Shown: in pieces, positions 25,735-35,479 of the stretch
How positions within the stretch are numbered: the stretch's first letter is position 1
Layout: each line of letters begins with the position of its first letter
Source: Roseobacter sp.
GTDB taxonomy: Bacteria > Pseudomonadota > Alphaproteobacteria > Rhodobacterales > Rhodobacteraceae
Direction: 5' to 3'
Length of the DNA stretch: 42,483 nt
NCBI RefSeq assembly: GCF_024639605.1
Contig: NZ_JAHEHZ010000011.1
Span: 1-42,483, forward strand
Notes under the pieces: model-generated
Seen by the model: the letters and a program-made list of their open reading frames with translations, nothing else
What the model was told of the DNA's origin: nothing
The model's database searches: none
Made by a program: the position numbers and the translations under genes

Positions 25735-25854
25735 TGCTGCTCCCACCCCGGAAAGGTCTTGCCAGGCGGGCATTCTGTCAACACAATTATGAAATATTTA
25801 TCACAGGCCGCTTTAACCTGTTATTTTATCGCTCAACGACGAGGCATCTCCCCG
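25735..25854. promoter_or_regulatory. Divergent promoter region, amidohydrolase-TRAP operon / RpiR
   Basis: These 120 bases separate two divergent starts. The plus strand contains an unusually AT-rich stretch at about 25780-25810, with AAATATTT inside TGAAATATTTATCA, an imperfect palindrome of the size an RpiR dimer could use. On the minus strand TTGACA (rc of 25776-25781) makes a plausible -35. I could not place a good -10, so the exact promoters are unresolved. Confidence 0.4.
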
Positions 25855-26727
25855 GTGACAGATGCAAACCAGACGATTTCGGACCGCATTCACAAAGAGC
25901 TGGATACCTTTACCCGTGCCGAACGGCAGCTGGCGTTGTCGATCCTCGAGAACTACCCGGCGTCCGGACTCGGCCCGCTGACGGCGCTGGCCAGAAGCGC
26001 TGATGTCTCGGTGCCGACGGTCGCGCGCATGGTGCAGAAGCTGGGCTACAAAGGCTATCCGGATTTCCAGGCCGATCTGCGCGATGAACTGAGCGCAATC
26101 GCCAAAGGCCCGATTGCCAAGCATGAAACCTGGGCCGGGGCCGCTCCCTCAGGGCATATCCTGAACCGCTTTACCGAAGCTGTGATCGACAATATCCGGA
26201 ACACCATGGCGCATATTGATCCGGTTGCCTTTGACGAGGCCTGCGCGCTTGTCGCGGATCAGAAGCGTCATCTCTACATCGTCGGCGGACGGATCACGCA
26301 TACACTGGCCGAATACCTCTTTATGCATATGCAGGTCATCCGCCCGAACCTGACCCATGTGCAGTCGACGTCGAACACGTGGCCTCACTACCTGCTGAAT
26401 GCTGCGGAGGGTGATGTTTTTGTAATCTTCGATGTGCGGCGCTATGAAAACAACACACTGAAACTGGCCGAAATGGCACGGGCGCGCGGGGCGAGACTGG
26501 TGCTCTTTACCGATCAGTGGCGATCGCCGGTGCACCGGCTCGCTGATATCACTCTGACCTGCCGGATCATTGTTCCTTCCGCCTGGGATTCGGTTGCAAC
26601 GACGGTGCTTCTCGTCGAAAGCATGATCTCTCAGGTTCAGAATCTCGACTGGGACAACACCAAAGACCGGATGCAGGAGCTGGAAGAGATCTTTGATAAA
26701 ACACGGCTTTTCCGGAAGTTTACCTGA
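25855..26727 (+). CDS. RpiR-family transcriptional regulator (HTH + SIS)
   Basis: 290 residues: an N-terminal winged HTH (about 1-80, with LTALARSADVSVPTVARMVQ as the recognition part) and a SIS sugar-isomerase effector domain (about 110-260: HLYIVGGRITHTLAEYLFMH and VFVIFDVRRYENNTL). The GTG at 25855 is chosen because GAGG lies ten bases upstream and the HTH then begins normally; upstream ATGs at 25789 and 25726 add sequence unlike the family. Divergent from the amidohydrolase-TRAP operon, which it most likely controls. RpiR proteins usually sense phosphosugars, but members that control amino-acid or organic-acid uptake are known in this bacterial group; the effector here is unknown. Confidence 0.92.
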   Translation: MTDANQTISDRIHKELDTFTRAERQLALSILENYPASGLGPLTALARSADVSVPTVARMVQKLGYKGYPDFQADLRDELSAIAKGPIAKHETWAGAAPSGHILNRFTEAVIDNIRNTMAHIDPVAFDEACALVADQKRHLYIVGGRITHTLAEYLFMHMQVIRPNLTHVQSTSNTWPHYLLNAAEGDVFVIFDVRRYENNTLKLAEMARARGARLVLFTDQWRSPVHRLADITLTCRIIVPSAWDSVATTVLLVESMISQVQNLDWDNTKDRMQELEEIFDKTRLFRKFT

Positions 26728-26961
26728 ACCGGCAGGTAACACCGCGCACCTGAGGCCGACGGTGATACGGTGTGGAGTTCAGGATCTCAGACAGGCGGCC
26801 CCGACGCCATGACGCCGGACAGCGATCCACAATGCCTTTCTGACGATGGATCCATGAAAACGCCAAACAGGGCACGCACTCCACGAGACCATCGCGTTCG
26901 TGAGAAGGTTTCCGGGTCGGATTGTCCGCGTCGCTTTCCCCCGGCAATCATTAGCGACGTC

Positions 26962-28230
26962 TCAGAACCCCAGTCTGTCGCGCAACCGGTAAGCCGCAAT
27001 GGACGGAGCCAGAAACCAGGGGTCCCCGCGATAATATGGCCTGCCGGGAAACGGAAGCTTCGCCAGAGTAGTCTCGCCCGCCGGGTCATCCACCGCCATC
27101 AGGCCCAGTTTCATCCCGAGATAGCTGGCCATCCCGACACCAGAGCCACAATAGCCCATCGCATAGTAAATGCCCTCATCCTGCCCGATGTGCATCAGGC
27201 TGTCGAAGGTATAGCCGACAAAACCGGACCATGAGTGGCTTATCCTGACATCACCCAGTTCCGGAAAGAGCCGGATCAGTTCGGCCCTGAGCAAGGGCGC
27301 TGTTGCCCGGGCATCGGTTTCTCTGAGCGAGACGCGACCACCAAAGAGGATCCGTTTGCGGTCGGGCGACGGACGATAATAATAAACCAGCTTGCGGGTG
27401 TCGGAGAGGATGCGGTCCTTTGGCATCAGGCGGTCCATCACGGGCCTGGGAAGCTCCTCTGTCGCGATGATGTAGGATCCGATCGGGATCACCCGCCGCT
27501 GCAGTGAGGGTGTCAGTCCGGTGGTGTAGCCATTGGTGGCCACAATCACCCGCCCGGCCCTGACGCTGCCATGGCGTGTGCTGACGCGGGTGACACCGTT
27601 ATCAGGTGCCAGCGCCTCCACCGGGCAATGGCTGACGAGCTGAACACCCGCAGCGCGTACCTTTTCCAGCAACCCCGCATGATAGCGCCCCGGATGAAGG
27701 CTCGCGTGATGCGGATAGACGATACCGCCGAAATACGCATCGGTGCCAAGCTCCTCATGCTGGGAGGCGCGGGGCACCATGAACGTATCGTTGCCCCCTG
27801 CCCCGGCGGCCAGTTTTTCGTACTGGCGGGCGGTATGCGCGCCGTGAAAGCGGCCCGGCACCTGAAAGTTACAGTCAATGCCCTCGGATCGCACGAAATC
27901 TTCGATGTACTCCCGCGATGCCTGACCATCAGCCAGAATGCCGTTTGCGATCTCTGCCCCGTATTTCCGGGTCAGGGCCGCTTTGCCCGGTTTGACCGAG
28001 GTCGAAATCTGCCCGCCGTTCCGGCTGCTGGCGCCGTGTCCGTGCGCCTCTGCATCCACGACAAGCACAGAGCGCCCCGCACGGGCGACGCGCAGAGCAG
28101 CATGCAGCCCGGTATAGCCGGAGCCGACAACCAGAACATCGACGGTTCGCGGCAGATCCGTGGGTGTCGGGTCTTCCCGCGGAGCATGATCCCACCAGTA
28201 AGGCGCGGGCCTGAAGTCATCGGTGAACAT
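26962..28230 (-). CDS. FAD-dependent amine oxidase, DAO family (PuuB-like)
   Basis: 422 residues of the DAO/glycine oxidase fold, most like gamma-glutamylputrescine oxidase. It starts [19 protein letters not shown], the short preamble typical of PuuB-like proteins. The FAD-binding [20 protein letters not shown] follows at about residue 30, then [11 protein letters not shown], where the flavin sits. The C-terminal substrate region includes [30 protein letters not shown] and [18 protein letters not shown]. It overlaps the GMC gene by 14 bp and is the last gene of the transporter operon. With a polyamine-type ABC transporter upstream, oxidation of an amine or glutamylated amine is likely; no gamma-glutamylpolyamine synthetase is seen here. 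Confidence 0.92.
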   Translation of the reverse strand: MFTDDFRPAPYWWDHAPREDPTPTDLPRTVDVLVVGSGYTGLHAALRVARAGRSVLVVDAEAHGHGASSRNGGQISTSVKPGKAALTRKYGAEIANGILADGQASREYIEDFVRSEGIDCNFQVPGRFHGAHTARQYEKLAAGAGGNDTFMVPRASQHEELGTDAYFGGIVYPHHASLHPGRYHAGLLEKVRAAGVQLVSHCPVEALAPDNGVTRVSTRHGSVRAGRVIVATNGYTTGLTPSLQRRVIPIGSYIIATEELPRPVMDRLMPKDRILSDTRKLVYYYRPSPDRKRILFGGRVSLRETDARATAPLLRAELIRLFPELGDVRISHSWSGFVGYTFDSLMHIGQDEGIYYAMGYCGSGVGMASYLGMKLGLMAVDDPAGETTLAKLPFPGRPYYRGDPWFLAPSIAAYRLRDRLGF

Positions 28231-29857
28231 GTCTGCCGCCCTCTTCGTGATCAGAAAGGATCAGGTCTGCGCCCTTCTCTCCTACCATAATGGTGGGTGC
28301 ATTGGTGTTGCCTGATGTCACGGTCGGAAACACCGACGCATCCACCACCCGCAACCCCGTTACCCCGTGCACCCGGAGCCGTGCATCAACCACATCGCAT
28401 GTCACATCCGGCCCCATCCTGCAGGTGCTGACCGGGTGAAAGACCGTGCCTGCGGTTTCCCGGATATAGGCAAGCATATCCGCATCTGTGGCGATGTCAG
28501 CACCCGGGCGCGTTTCGCGTTCAATTACCCCGGCCAATGACGGGCTTTGCGACAGTTTGCGCAGCAACCACGCTCCTTCCAGCATTTCCTGAACATCGAG
28601 ATCAGTGCTGAGGTACCGCGGGTGGATCACGGGCGCCACCATCGGATCGGGAGACGCAATCTCCAGATATCCGCGACTTGTAGGGCGCGTCGGCTGCGCC
28701 CCTGTCAGAAAGCCCGAAAACGGATCAGGGTTCATCAGCGGACGCACTCCGGGCGGCGCTTTGGTGTAGCTCACCGGCGAGAAATAAAGCTGGATGTTCG
28801 GGCGCGGCGCGTCCGGGCGGGATTTCACGAAGCCCCCCGCCTGGTTCACGCCCAGCGACAAAGGCCCGCCCCGGGTCAGCACATAGCGCATCCCGTGCCA
28901 CAGCTTCCCCTGCCAGGAATGCAGCTGGTCGTTCAGTGTGGGCACTTTTGAGCGATAGAGAAAATCAACCGCCAGATGGTCCTGCAGATTGCGCCCTACG
29001 CCCGGCAGATTGTGCAGCACGTCAATGCCCTGCGCGCGCAACACCGCTTCCGGCCCCACGCCGGAGAGTTGCAGCAGTTGCGGAGAGTTGACCGCCCCGG
29101 CCGACAACACCACTTCACGCCGCGCGGTCGCCTGACGCAACGCGCCGCGCCGGCTGTATTCCACGCCGGTGGCGCGCGCGCCCCTGAACAGAACCCGCGT
29201 CGCCTGCGCGTGCTTTTCTATACGCAGGTTCTGGCGCCGTTTTGCAGGCCCGATATATGCCCGCGCGGCAGACATGCGCATCCCGCCCCTGGCGGTGTTC
29301 TGATACGTGCCGACGCCCTCCTGGCAAGCGCCATTGAAATCCGGGTTATGTGGCCACTGATTTTCCTGACCGGCCGCGATAAAGGTCTGGCACATCGGGT
29401 GCAGAAACGGATCCATCGTCGAGACATGCAACGGTCCGCTGCCGCCGCGCAGATCATCCGCGCCCCGGTCATTGGTCTCAGATTTCCGGAAAAAAGGCAG
29501 CACGTCTTTCCAGCCCCAGCCGGGATTGCCCATCGCTTCCCAGTCGTCAAAATCCGCAGGCTGACCCCGGATATAGACCATCGCATTAATCGAACTGGAC
29601 CCGCCCATTACACGGCCACGGGGCCAGTATGATCTGCGGTTGTTCAGCGCCGGGTCGGGTTCGGCCTGATAGCGCCAGTTGAGCCGCTTGTGATGGAACG
29701 CTTTGCCATAGCCGATCGGCATCCAGATCCAGGGATGCAGATCACTGCCGCCGGCTTCCAGCAGCAGCACCGTGTATTTGCCGTTCTCGCTCAGCCGGTT
29801 GGCCAGCACGCAGCCTGCCGACCCCGCACCTACGATGATAAAATCGTACTCCGCCAC
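28217..29857 (-). CDS. GMC-family flavin alcohol oxidoreductase (choline-dehydrogenase-like)
   Basis: 546 residues, the normal length for choline dehydrogenase-type enzymes. Seen: FAD-binding [19 protein letters not shown] at the N-terminus, the second GMC signature [20 protein letters not shown], third region [19 protein letters not shown], and the C-terminal active site [13 protein letters not shown] (catalytic His) with [14 protein letters not shown] (Asn). The start is GTG at 29857 with GAAGG about ten bases upstream, 11 bp behind the permease gene. It is in an operon with a polyamine-type transporter and a DAO-family oxidase, so an amino alcohol is a reasonable substrate. Without betB or betI nearby I do not call it betA. 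Confidence 0.92.
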   Translation of the reverse strand: MAEYDFIIVGAGSAGCVLANRLSENGKYTVLLLEAGGSDLHPWIWMPIGYGKAFHHKRLNWRYQAEPDPALNNRRSYWPRGRVMGGSSSINAMVYIRGQPADFDDWEAMGNPGWGWKDVLPFFRKSETNDRGADDLRGGSGPLHVSTMDPFLHPMCQTFIAAGQENQWPHNPDFNGACQEGVGTYQNTARGGMRMSAARAYIGPAKRRQNLRIEKHAQATRVLFRGARATGVEYSRRGALRQATARREVVLSAGAVNSPQLLQLSGVGPEAVLRAQGIDVLHNLPGVGRNLQDHLAVDFLYRSKVPTLNDQLHSWQGKLWHGMRYVLTRGGPLSLGVNQAGGFVKSRPDAPRPNIQLYFSPVSYTKAPPGVRPLMNPDPFSGFLTGAQPTRPTSRGYLEIASPDPMVAPVIHPRYLSTDLDVQEMLEGAWLLRKLSQSPSLAGVIERETRPGADIATDADMLAYIRETAGTVFHPVSTCRMGPDVTCDVVDARLRVHGVTGLRVVDASVFPTVTSGNTNAPTIMVGEKGADLILSDHEEGGRHVHR

Positions 29858-29868
29858 CGCCCGTGCCT

Positions 29869-30729
29869 TCAGGTTTCCGGCGGATCGCGCTGCACAAGAA
29901 CGCTGACGAGCGCCAGCAGACCTGAGCCGATGATCAGAAAGAACGACACCGCATTAAGCACCGGCGTCGAGCCGACTTTGGCCATGCGGTCAAACATGGT
30001 GATCGTGAGCGGGGCCTCTGAGCCCACAAGAAAGAGCGTAGTGTTGAAGTTCTCGAAAGAGACGAGAAAGGCCACGATCCATGCCGCAATGATCGCCGGG
30101 CGCAGGAAGGGCAGAGTCACCGTGCGCAGCACGCGCGCCCGGGTGGCGCCGAGGTTCAGCGCGGCTTCCTCCATGGAAGAGTCGAATTTCTTCAGCCGTG
30201 CGGAAATCACCAGTGACGTGATTGTCGTGATGAAGGAGAACTGCCCCAGCACCACCAGCGGCAGACCGGGCCTCAGCATTTCGATCTCAATGCTGAAGTT
30301 GTCCTCCATCCCGTTGGCGATATTGCTGGCCATGACCAGAATGGAGATGCCGAGGATCACGCCGGGGATGACCAGCGGCAGGATCATCAGAATGTAGAAA
30401 AAGTTTTTGGCCGGAAACTCGCCGCGCACAAAGAGAAAAGCGTTGCAGGTCGCCACAAAAACCGAGAGGGACGCCACCAGAACACCAATGACGCCCGAGT
30501 AATAAAGCCCGCGCAACAGGCGACGGTCATGGAACATGCCCAGCTTGGGCTCGGTATCATTAAAGAACCAGTCCAGCGTGAACCCCTGCCAGGGCAGCGC
30601 GGGAAACAGCGAGTCGTTAAAGGCGAAGGTTCCGGCCGCAATCAGCGGCGCTGCGAGAAACACAAAGAAGGCACCGACATAGAGCCGGTAGCCCAGCAGG
30701 AACCCTTTGTTATGTGTGGAAACAGCCAT
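29869..30729 (-). CDS. ABC transporter permease, PotC-like
   Basis: 286 residues with six hydrophobic segments and the inner-membrane binding-protein-dependent transport loop [20 protein letters not shown] near residue 185, which contacts the ATPase. The N-terminal [20 protein letters not shown] and the long first periplasmic loop containing [20 protein letters not shown] are typical of the PotC/YdcV group. It lies nine bp after PotB-like and 11 bp before the GMC gene, so all are one transcript. Confidence 0.93.
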   Translation of the reverse strand: MAVSTHNKGFLLGYRLYVGAFFVFLAAPLIAAGTFAFNDSLFPALPWQGFTLDWFFNDTEPKLGMFHDRRLLRGLYYSGVIGVLVASLSVFVATCNAFLFVRGEFPAKNFFYILMILPLVIPGVILGISILVMASNIANGMEDNFSIEIEMLRPGLPLVVLGQFSFITTITSLVISARLKKFDSSMEEAALNLGATRARVLRTVTLPFLRPAIIAAWIVAFLVSFENFNTTLFLVGSEAPLTITMFDRMAKVGSTPVLNAVSFFLIIGSGLLALVSVLVQRDPPET

Positions 30730-30738
30730 CGCGCGCCT

Positions 30739-31605
30739 TCAGTTCTTTGCCACGGTGTTGGCGAGGTTCTGGCCCGTCAGGCGCAGCCCGGCCCAGACCA
30801 CCAGCGATGTAAAGGCCAGCAGCAGAAAGCCAAAGGCCGCCCCGGATTCCCAGTTAAACCGGGTGATGAACTGATCGTAAATCTGTTCGGTGAACCAGCT
30901 GGAGTTTTTGCCGCCCAGCAGGATTGGCGTGAGATAACTGCCTGCGGTGAGCATAAAAACCACGATGCATCCCGCCACGATCCCCGGCATGGCGTAGGGA
31001 ATGATGATGCGGCGCAGCACTGTGGGGCCGCTGCCACCGAGGTTATAGCCTGCCTCGACCATCGCATCATCCATCCCGTCAAGAGTGGAGACCAGCGGTA
31101 CGATCATGAAGAGGATCACCGTATAGACGAGACCGACGATCACCGTGGCGTCGTTATAAAGAAACTCCACCGGCTCCGAAATCAGCCCCATTGTTTGCAG
31201 GCTGGTGGAAATCACGCCGGTTTCTCGCAGCAAAAGGATCCAGCCGAAAGCCCGGATCAGATCGCTGACCCACAGCGGGATCAGACAAAGCAGAAACAGT
31301 GCGCCGCGCGACCGGCGGCCGGCGATTTTCGCAATGTAATAGGCAATAGGAAACCCGATCAGCAGCGCCAGAACGGTCACGAGGATCGACATGGACCCGG
31401 TGCGCAGCAGGGTATTCCAGTAGATCGGTTCCTGTATGAAATCGATGTAATTGCCGAAACCGAACTCATAGACCCGAGGGGCCACCTTTTCACGCAGCGA
31501 CAGATACACCATCCCCAGATGCGGAAGGATGATCAGCAGTACAATCCAGAGCGCAAAGGGCGCGAAAAGCAGGATGAGCGAGAGACGCTTTACGTCACCT
31601 TGCAT
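30739..31605 (-). CDS. ABC transporter permease, PotB-like
   Basis: 288 residues, six hydrophobic segments, and an ATPase-contacting loop VEAGYNLGGSGPTVLRRIII near residue 190. The first periplasmic loop includes REKVAPRVYEFGFGNYIDFI, as in PotB/YdcU. The ATG at 31605 overlaps the ATPase gene by 11 bp; a frame reaching 31647 lies wholly inside it and has no ribosome site. Pairs with the PotC-like permease to form the membrane channel. Confidence 0.93.
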   Translation of the reverse strand: MQGDVKRLSLILLFAPFALWIVLLIILPHLGMVYLSLREKVAPRVYEFGFGNYIDFIQEPIYWNTLLRTGSMSILVTVLALLIGFPIAYYIAKIAGRRSRGALFLLCLIPLWVSDLIRAFGWILLLRETGVISTSLQTMGLISEPVEFLYNDATVIVGLVYTVILFMIVPLVSTLDGMDDAMVEAGYNLGGSGPTVLRRIIIPYAMPGIVAGCIVVFMLTAGSYLTPILLGGKNSSWFTEQIYDQFITRFNWESGAAFGFLLLAFTSLVVWAGLRLTGQNLANTVAKN

Positions 31606-32698
31606 AGCACATCGCCTGTTCAGGCGCCCAGTTGAGCTGCACCGCATCGCCGGGACGCAGATCAGAGGTGCCGCCGGTCACCACCACATCCGCCTCGATC
31701 AGCTCGGCAGAGGGGCCGCGCACCAGAATGCGGCTGTTGGCGCCGTTGAACAGCACAGAATCCACCTTACCCGCCAGGGCGTTGCTGTTTGCATCCGGGG
31801 GTCCGGCCTCGCTGGCGCGTTGCGCGCCGATGAACTCCGGTCGGACAAAAATCGACACCGGCGCACCCGTCACGACGCCCGCCTGCGGCTTGCAGAGCAT
31901 GCTCAGACCGGCCTCCGTCGCGACCTTCGCCACGCCGTCAGAAATCTCTTCCACTTTGCCGGCCCAGCGGTTTGAATCTCCGACAAACCCGGCGACAAAA
32001 GACGTCGCCGGTTTGTGATAAAGTTCCTCCGGTTTGCCCACCTGCTCAAAGCGTCCTTCGTTCATCACGGCGACATTGTCGGACATCACAAGAGCTTCGG
32101 ACTGATCGTGGGTGATGTAAATGAATGTGGTGTTGAACTGATGCTGCAAGAGCTTGAGCTCGATTTTCATGGCCTCGCGCAACTTCAGATCCAGCGCGCC
32201 CAGAGGTTCATCCAGCAGCAGCACATCGGGGTCCAGCACCATGCAGCGCGCAATCGCGATGCGCTGTTTCTGCCCGCCTGACAGCTGATGAATTTCGCGA
32301 TTGCCGACGTCAGGCAGCGCGATGCGTTCAAGCACATCATTGACCTTTTGCGGGATCTCGGATTTCGGGGTGCCTGCACAGCGCAGACCATAGGCGATAT
32401 TCTCAAAGACATTCATCATCGGGAAAAGCGCCAGATGCTGGAACACCATCTTCACGTTGCGCTTGTTCGGCGGGATGTTGAGGACAGAGCGCCCTTTGAT
32501 GTGGATGTCCCCGTCCGAGGGGTTTTCGAACCCCGCAATCATCCGCATCAGCGTTGTCTTGCCACAGCCCGACGGGCCGAGGATCGAAAAGAACGATCCC
32601 TTCGGGATTCTGAAGGACACATCGTCCACCGCCCGCACGGATCCGAAATGTTTGGAGAGCCCTGTGCACTCCAGATCATGTTCCACAGCGTCGTTCAT
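31595..32698 (-). CDS. ABC transporter ATPase, PotA-like
   Basis: 367 residues. Walker A is LGPSGCGKTTLMRMI, Q-loop VFQHLALFPMMNV, signature LSGGQKQRIAIAR, Walker B VLLLDEPLGALD and switch His ITHDQSEAL. The C-terminal 120 residues are a TOBE/MOP regulatory domain (from about residue 250). This matches the spermidine/putrescine and related amine importers. The start at 32698 has GGAG eight bases upstream. It is separated from the upstream binding-protein gene by a strong hairpin, so the permease and ATPase genes may be expressed at a lower level than the receptor. Confidence 0.95.
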   Translation of the reverse strand: MNDAVEHDLECTGLSKHFGSVRAVDDVSFRIPKGSFFSILGPSGCGKTTLMRMIAGFENPSDGDIHIKGRSVLNIPPNKRNVKMVFQHLALFPMMNVFENIAYGLRCAGTPKSEIPQKVNDVLERIALPDVGNREIHQLSGGQKQRIAIARCMVLDPDVLLLDEPLGALDLKLREAMKIELKLLQHQFNTTFIYITHDQSEALVMSDNVAVMNEGRFEQVGKPEELYHKPATSFVAGFVGDSNRWAGKVEEISDGVAKVATEAGLSMLCKPQAGVVTGAPVSIFVRPEFIGAQRASEAGPPDANSNALAGKVDSVLFNGANSRILVRGPSAELIEADVVVTGGTSDLRPGDAVQLNWAPEQAMCYAR

Positions 32699-32728
32699 TG
32701 CGCCTGCTCCCCTGCACCCCGTCGTGAC

Positions 32729-32764
32729 ACAAAAGGGGCGGCGTGTCACCGACATCGCCGCCCC
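32729..32764 (-). terminator. Strong hairpin between binding-protein and ATPase genes
   Basis: On the minus strand GGGGCGGCG (32756-32764) pairs perfectly with CGCCGCCCC (32735-32743), and the loop can extend the stem with TGTC/GACA (one bulged base). TTTTGT follows at 32729-32734. It is 18 bp past the binding-protein stop. Such intercistronic terminators or RNA-stabilising hairpins typically keep the receptor mRNA more abundant than the rest of an ABC operon. Confidence 0.75.
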
Positions 32765-32781
32765 CCGTGCATTTACTTAAC

Positions 32782-33858
32782 TCAGCCGCCTGTGGCTGCC
32801 TTGATCTTCTCCAGCGCTTTGCCTTCCATATCCTCGACGCCCGGGGGAATGTTGGCAAAAAACTTGAGGTTGGCAATGTCCGCGGGGGTGAAGGCCGCGT
32901 TCACCGCGTTCTTCTTGTCCTCAGGCAACAAGTCGAGACCGCCGTTCACGGCTGCAATCGCACCCGTGCTGCCGGACATGATGGTCACATTCTCCGGCCG
33001 CAGTACGAAGTTGATCCATTTATAGGCCGCATCATCCGCTTTGCCCTTGGCGGGCAGTGCAAATGTGTCGATCCAGGCAAGCGCACCTGTTTCCGGCGGC
33101 ACAAACACGATGTCGGGGTTCTGGGCATAGAGTTTATAGGCTGTGGAGTCCCATGTCTCTGAGGCCACAATCTCACCCGACAACATCATCGCGGAGAGGT
33201 CATCGCCACCCTGCCAGTAAGCCTTGATGTTAGATTTGCACGCGATCAGTTTTTCGGAGACCTCATCAAGGATGTCCTGATATTTATCCAGATCGGAATA
33301 GGCCGCGAAGGGATCATGCCCCATTGCAAATGCCGTACCCAGCAGGATCGTGCGCTTCAGGCGCATGGAGGTTTTACCCGCGTACTGAGAGTCGCACAGA
33401 TCATCCCAGCCGTTGAAATCCGCCGCCATGGCTTTGTTCTTCATCAGACCGGAGGTGCCCCACTGGTGCGGGACCGCATAGACTTCACCGTCGATCGTCG
33501 TGTTGGCCTTCACGCCTTCCAGGTGCGTGGACTCCATCACGGAAGTATCGATTTTTGACAGATCCAGCGGCTTGTAAATGTCGTATTCAAGCTGTGCGGC
33601 ATAGATCCGGTCATGGCTCGGCTGCGCAAGATCAAATCCGGCGCCACCTGTCGCGCGCAGTTTGGCGATCATTTCCTCGTTGTTGGAGAAAGTGACCTCG
33701 ACATCGATGTCGGGATATTCTTCTTCAAATTTCTGGATCAGCTCTTCGGGCGCATATGAGCCCCAGGTCAGCAGCCGCAGTGTTTCGGCCTGGGCCACGG
33801 ATGCGGTCGACAGCGCCGCCGTAACCGCAAGTCCGACAATATAGTTTTTCTGTTTCAT
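32782..33858 (-). CDS. Periplasmic polyamine-type binding protein, PotD-like
   Basis: 358 residues. Signal peptide KQKNYIVGLAVTAALSTASV ending AQAE, then the PotD/PotF-type start LRLLTWGSYAPEELIQKFEE. Family segments include GFDLAQPSHDRIYAAQ, VPHQWGTSGLMKNK, SNIKAYWQGGDDLSAMMLSG and FVPPETGALAWIDTFALPAK; the last holds aromatic and acidic residues used to bind amines. AAGGGAG seven bases upstream supports the start. The genes downstream form its ABC importer. The ligand is probably a polyamine or other cationic amine; no exact ligand can be read from sequence. Confidence 0.93.
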   Translation of the reverse strand: MKQKNYIVGLAVTAALSTASVAQAETLRLLTWGSYAPEELIQKFEEEYPDIDVEVTFSNNEEMIAKLRATGGAGFDLAQPSHDRIYAAQLEYDIYKPLDLSKIDTSVMESTHLEGVKANTTIDGEVYAVPHQWGTSGLMKNKAMAADFNGWDDLCDSQYAGKTSMRLKRTILLGTAFAMGHDPFAAYSDLDKYQDILDEVSEKLIACKSNIKAYWQGGDDLSAMMLSGEIVASETWDSTAYKLYAQNPDIVFVPPETGALAWIDTFALPAKGKADDAAYKWINFVLRPENVTIMSGSTGAIAAVNGGLDLLPEDKKNAVNAAFTPADIANLKFFANIPPGVEDMEGKALEKIKAATGG

Positions 33859-33930
33859 GGTTTAACTCCCTTATCAGCGCCGGTTCGCGCTGCGTGGCAT
33901 TCATGGACACCGGGCGATGTTAGTAGAGTA

Positions 33931-33960
33931 TTGGACTGGCCCACATATCCATTATGGAAT
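33931..33960. promoter_or_regulatory. Candidate MocR operator in front of the PotD-like gene
   Basis: TTGGACTG at 33931-33938 is followed by a second TGGA element at 33955-33958, about two helical turns away (23 bp between the two TGGA starts). The same TTGGACTG plus spaced TGGA arrangement occurs between the MocR regulator and the enolase-family gene at 35480-35508. MocR proteins bind spaced direct repeats, so this is a plausible binding site; that it is one is inference. Confidence 0.4.
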
Positions 33961-33975
33961 TTTATACAGACCAAT

Positions 33976-35460
33976 TCACGGGGTGAGTGCAGGCAGCTGC
34001 ATGAGTGCTGAAACACCGCTCTCGATGTCCGGAGGACTGGTGCTGCCAAAGCCCAGCACCAGCCCCTTTTCGACGGTGTCTGACAGGCTGTAGCGGCTGA
34101 TCGGAGCAACCGTCAGGCCCGCGGCCGCGGCCTGCGCCATCAGGGCATTTTCATCCACCCGGTCGTCCAGCAGGGCCGTTGTGTGAAACCCGCTGGTGGT
34201 TTCCTGCAACCGGATGGTATCGGGCAGATGATCGCGCCCCGCCTGCATCAGCGCGTCATACCGGGTCTTGTACAGCCGACGCATCAGGCGGATATGGGCC
34301 GCAAACTGCCCCTCATCCATGAAATCCGCAACCGTGGCCTGGACCGCTGTCGGGGGCGTGCTGATCCAGGAGGCAAAAAGCGTATCAAATGCCGCCGTGA
34401 GTTGCTCCGGCACCAGCATGAAACCCAGACGCAAAGACGGGAAAAGAGTTTTGGAGAAAGTGCCGACATAAATAACCCGTCCCTGGGTATCGATGCTTTT
34501 CAACGGCGGGCGATGGCTTACGCCATAGTGAAATTCGCCGTCATAATCATCCTCTATGATCAGGGCCCGGGCATCATTGGCCGCCTCCAGCAGTTCCAGC
34601 CGGCGCGCAAGTGACATGACATGACCCAGCGGTTGCTGGTGGGACGGCGTGACAAACGCCAGCCGGAAGTGTGGAGCAACCCGCTTCGCCTCCGCAATAT
34701 TTATCCCTTCATCGTCGACACTTACGGGTACCAGCTCGGCGCCGGCGGCAATCAGAGCGTTGCGGGCACCCGTGGCACCAGGGTTTTCGTACCAGACCTT
34801 GTCACCGGGATTGAGCAGCACCCTGCCGGCCAGCGAGAACGCATGCTGCGCGCCGCAGGTGATAAAGATCTGCTCGGGGCTGCACCTGATCCCCCGCGCG
34901 GCATTGAGATGGCTGGCGATGGCGTTGCGCAGACCCTGATGCCCCTGGGGCTGGCCATATCCCATAATCCCGGCACGGTCGCCGCGCAGGTGGCGCGCTG
35001 AAAACCGCGACCATTGCGCAATCGGAAAAGCATCCAGCGCAGGCAGCGCGGTTATAAAGGCACTGGCCTGATGCGGCAGCCATGACCGGGGGGCATAGGA
35101 CGAAAAAGAGTGGTCGATGGCATGCGACAGGCGGGGTTGTGAAGTCTGAGGATCCGGCGGGCGAAGCTCGTTTGTGCGGGGGTGCTGTTGTTCCAGAATA
35201 TCGCTGACGAATGTACCCGCCCCCACCCGCGAGACCAGCATCCCCTCGGCGACGAGTTTATCAACAGCATCTATGACAGTGGTGCGCGACACCCCCACCT
35301 CACGCGCCAGCGTACGGCTTGCCGGGATCCGTTCGCCCGCGCGCAGACCACCCGACAGAATGATTTCACGCAGCACCATATAAAGCTGCACACCGATCGC
35401 CCGCTTGCCGGTGCGGTCAATCTCAATGGAAGAAAGCAACGCACCGTCCTGTCTTTTCAT
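33976..35460 (-). CDS. MocR/PdxR-family regulator (GntR HTH + aminotransferase-like domain)
   Basis: 494 residues. Residues about 20-90 form a GntR winged HTH (LREIILSGGLRAGERIPASR, then TLAREVGVSRTTVIDAVDKL). Residues about 130-490 are a class I aminotransferase fold with the PLP lysine K337 in GTFSKTLFPSLRLGF and the LIIEDDYDGEFHY strand. In this family the domain senses PLP-linked amino compounds (GABA in GabR, PLP in PdxR) and DNA sites are spaced direct repeats. AAGGA eight bases upstream supports the start. It lies between the amine-transporter operon it precedes on the same strand and a divergent enolase-family gene, both probable targets. Confidence 0.93.
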   Translation of the reverse strand: MKRQDGALLSSIEIDRTGKRAIGVQLYMVLREIILSGGLRAGERIPASRTLAREVGVSRTTVIDAVDKLVAEGMLVSRVGAGTFVSDILEQQHPRTNELRPPDPQTSQPRLSHAIDHSFSSYAPRSWLPHQASAFITALPALDAFPIAQWSRFSARHLRGDRAGIMGYGQPQGHQGLRNAIASHLNAARGIRCSPEQIFITCGAQHAFSLAGRVLLNPGDKVWYENPGATGARNALIAAGAELVPVSVDDEGINIAEAKRVAPHFRLAFVTPSHQQPLGHVMSLARRLELLEAANDARALIIEDDYDGEFHYGVSHRPPLKSIDTQGRVIYVGTFSKTLFPSLRLGFMLVPEQLTAAFDTLFASWISTPPTAVQATVADFMDEGQFAAHIRLMRRLYKTRYDALMQAGRDHLPDTIRLQETTSGFHTTALLDDRVDENALMAQAAAAGLTVAPISRYSLSDTVEKGLVLGFGSTSPPDIESGVSALMQLPALTP

Positions 35461-35479
35461 CGGGGCGTTCCTTCAGGAA

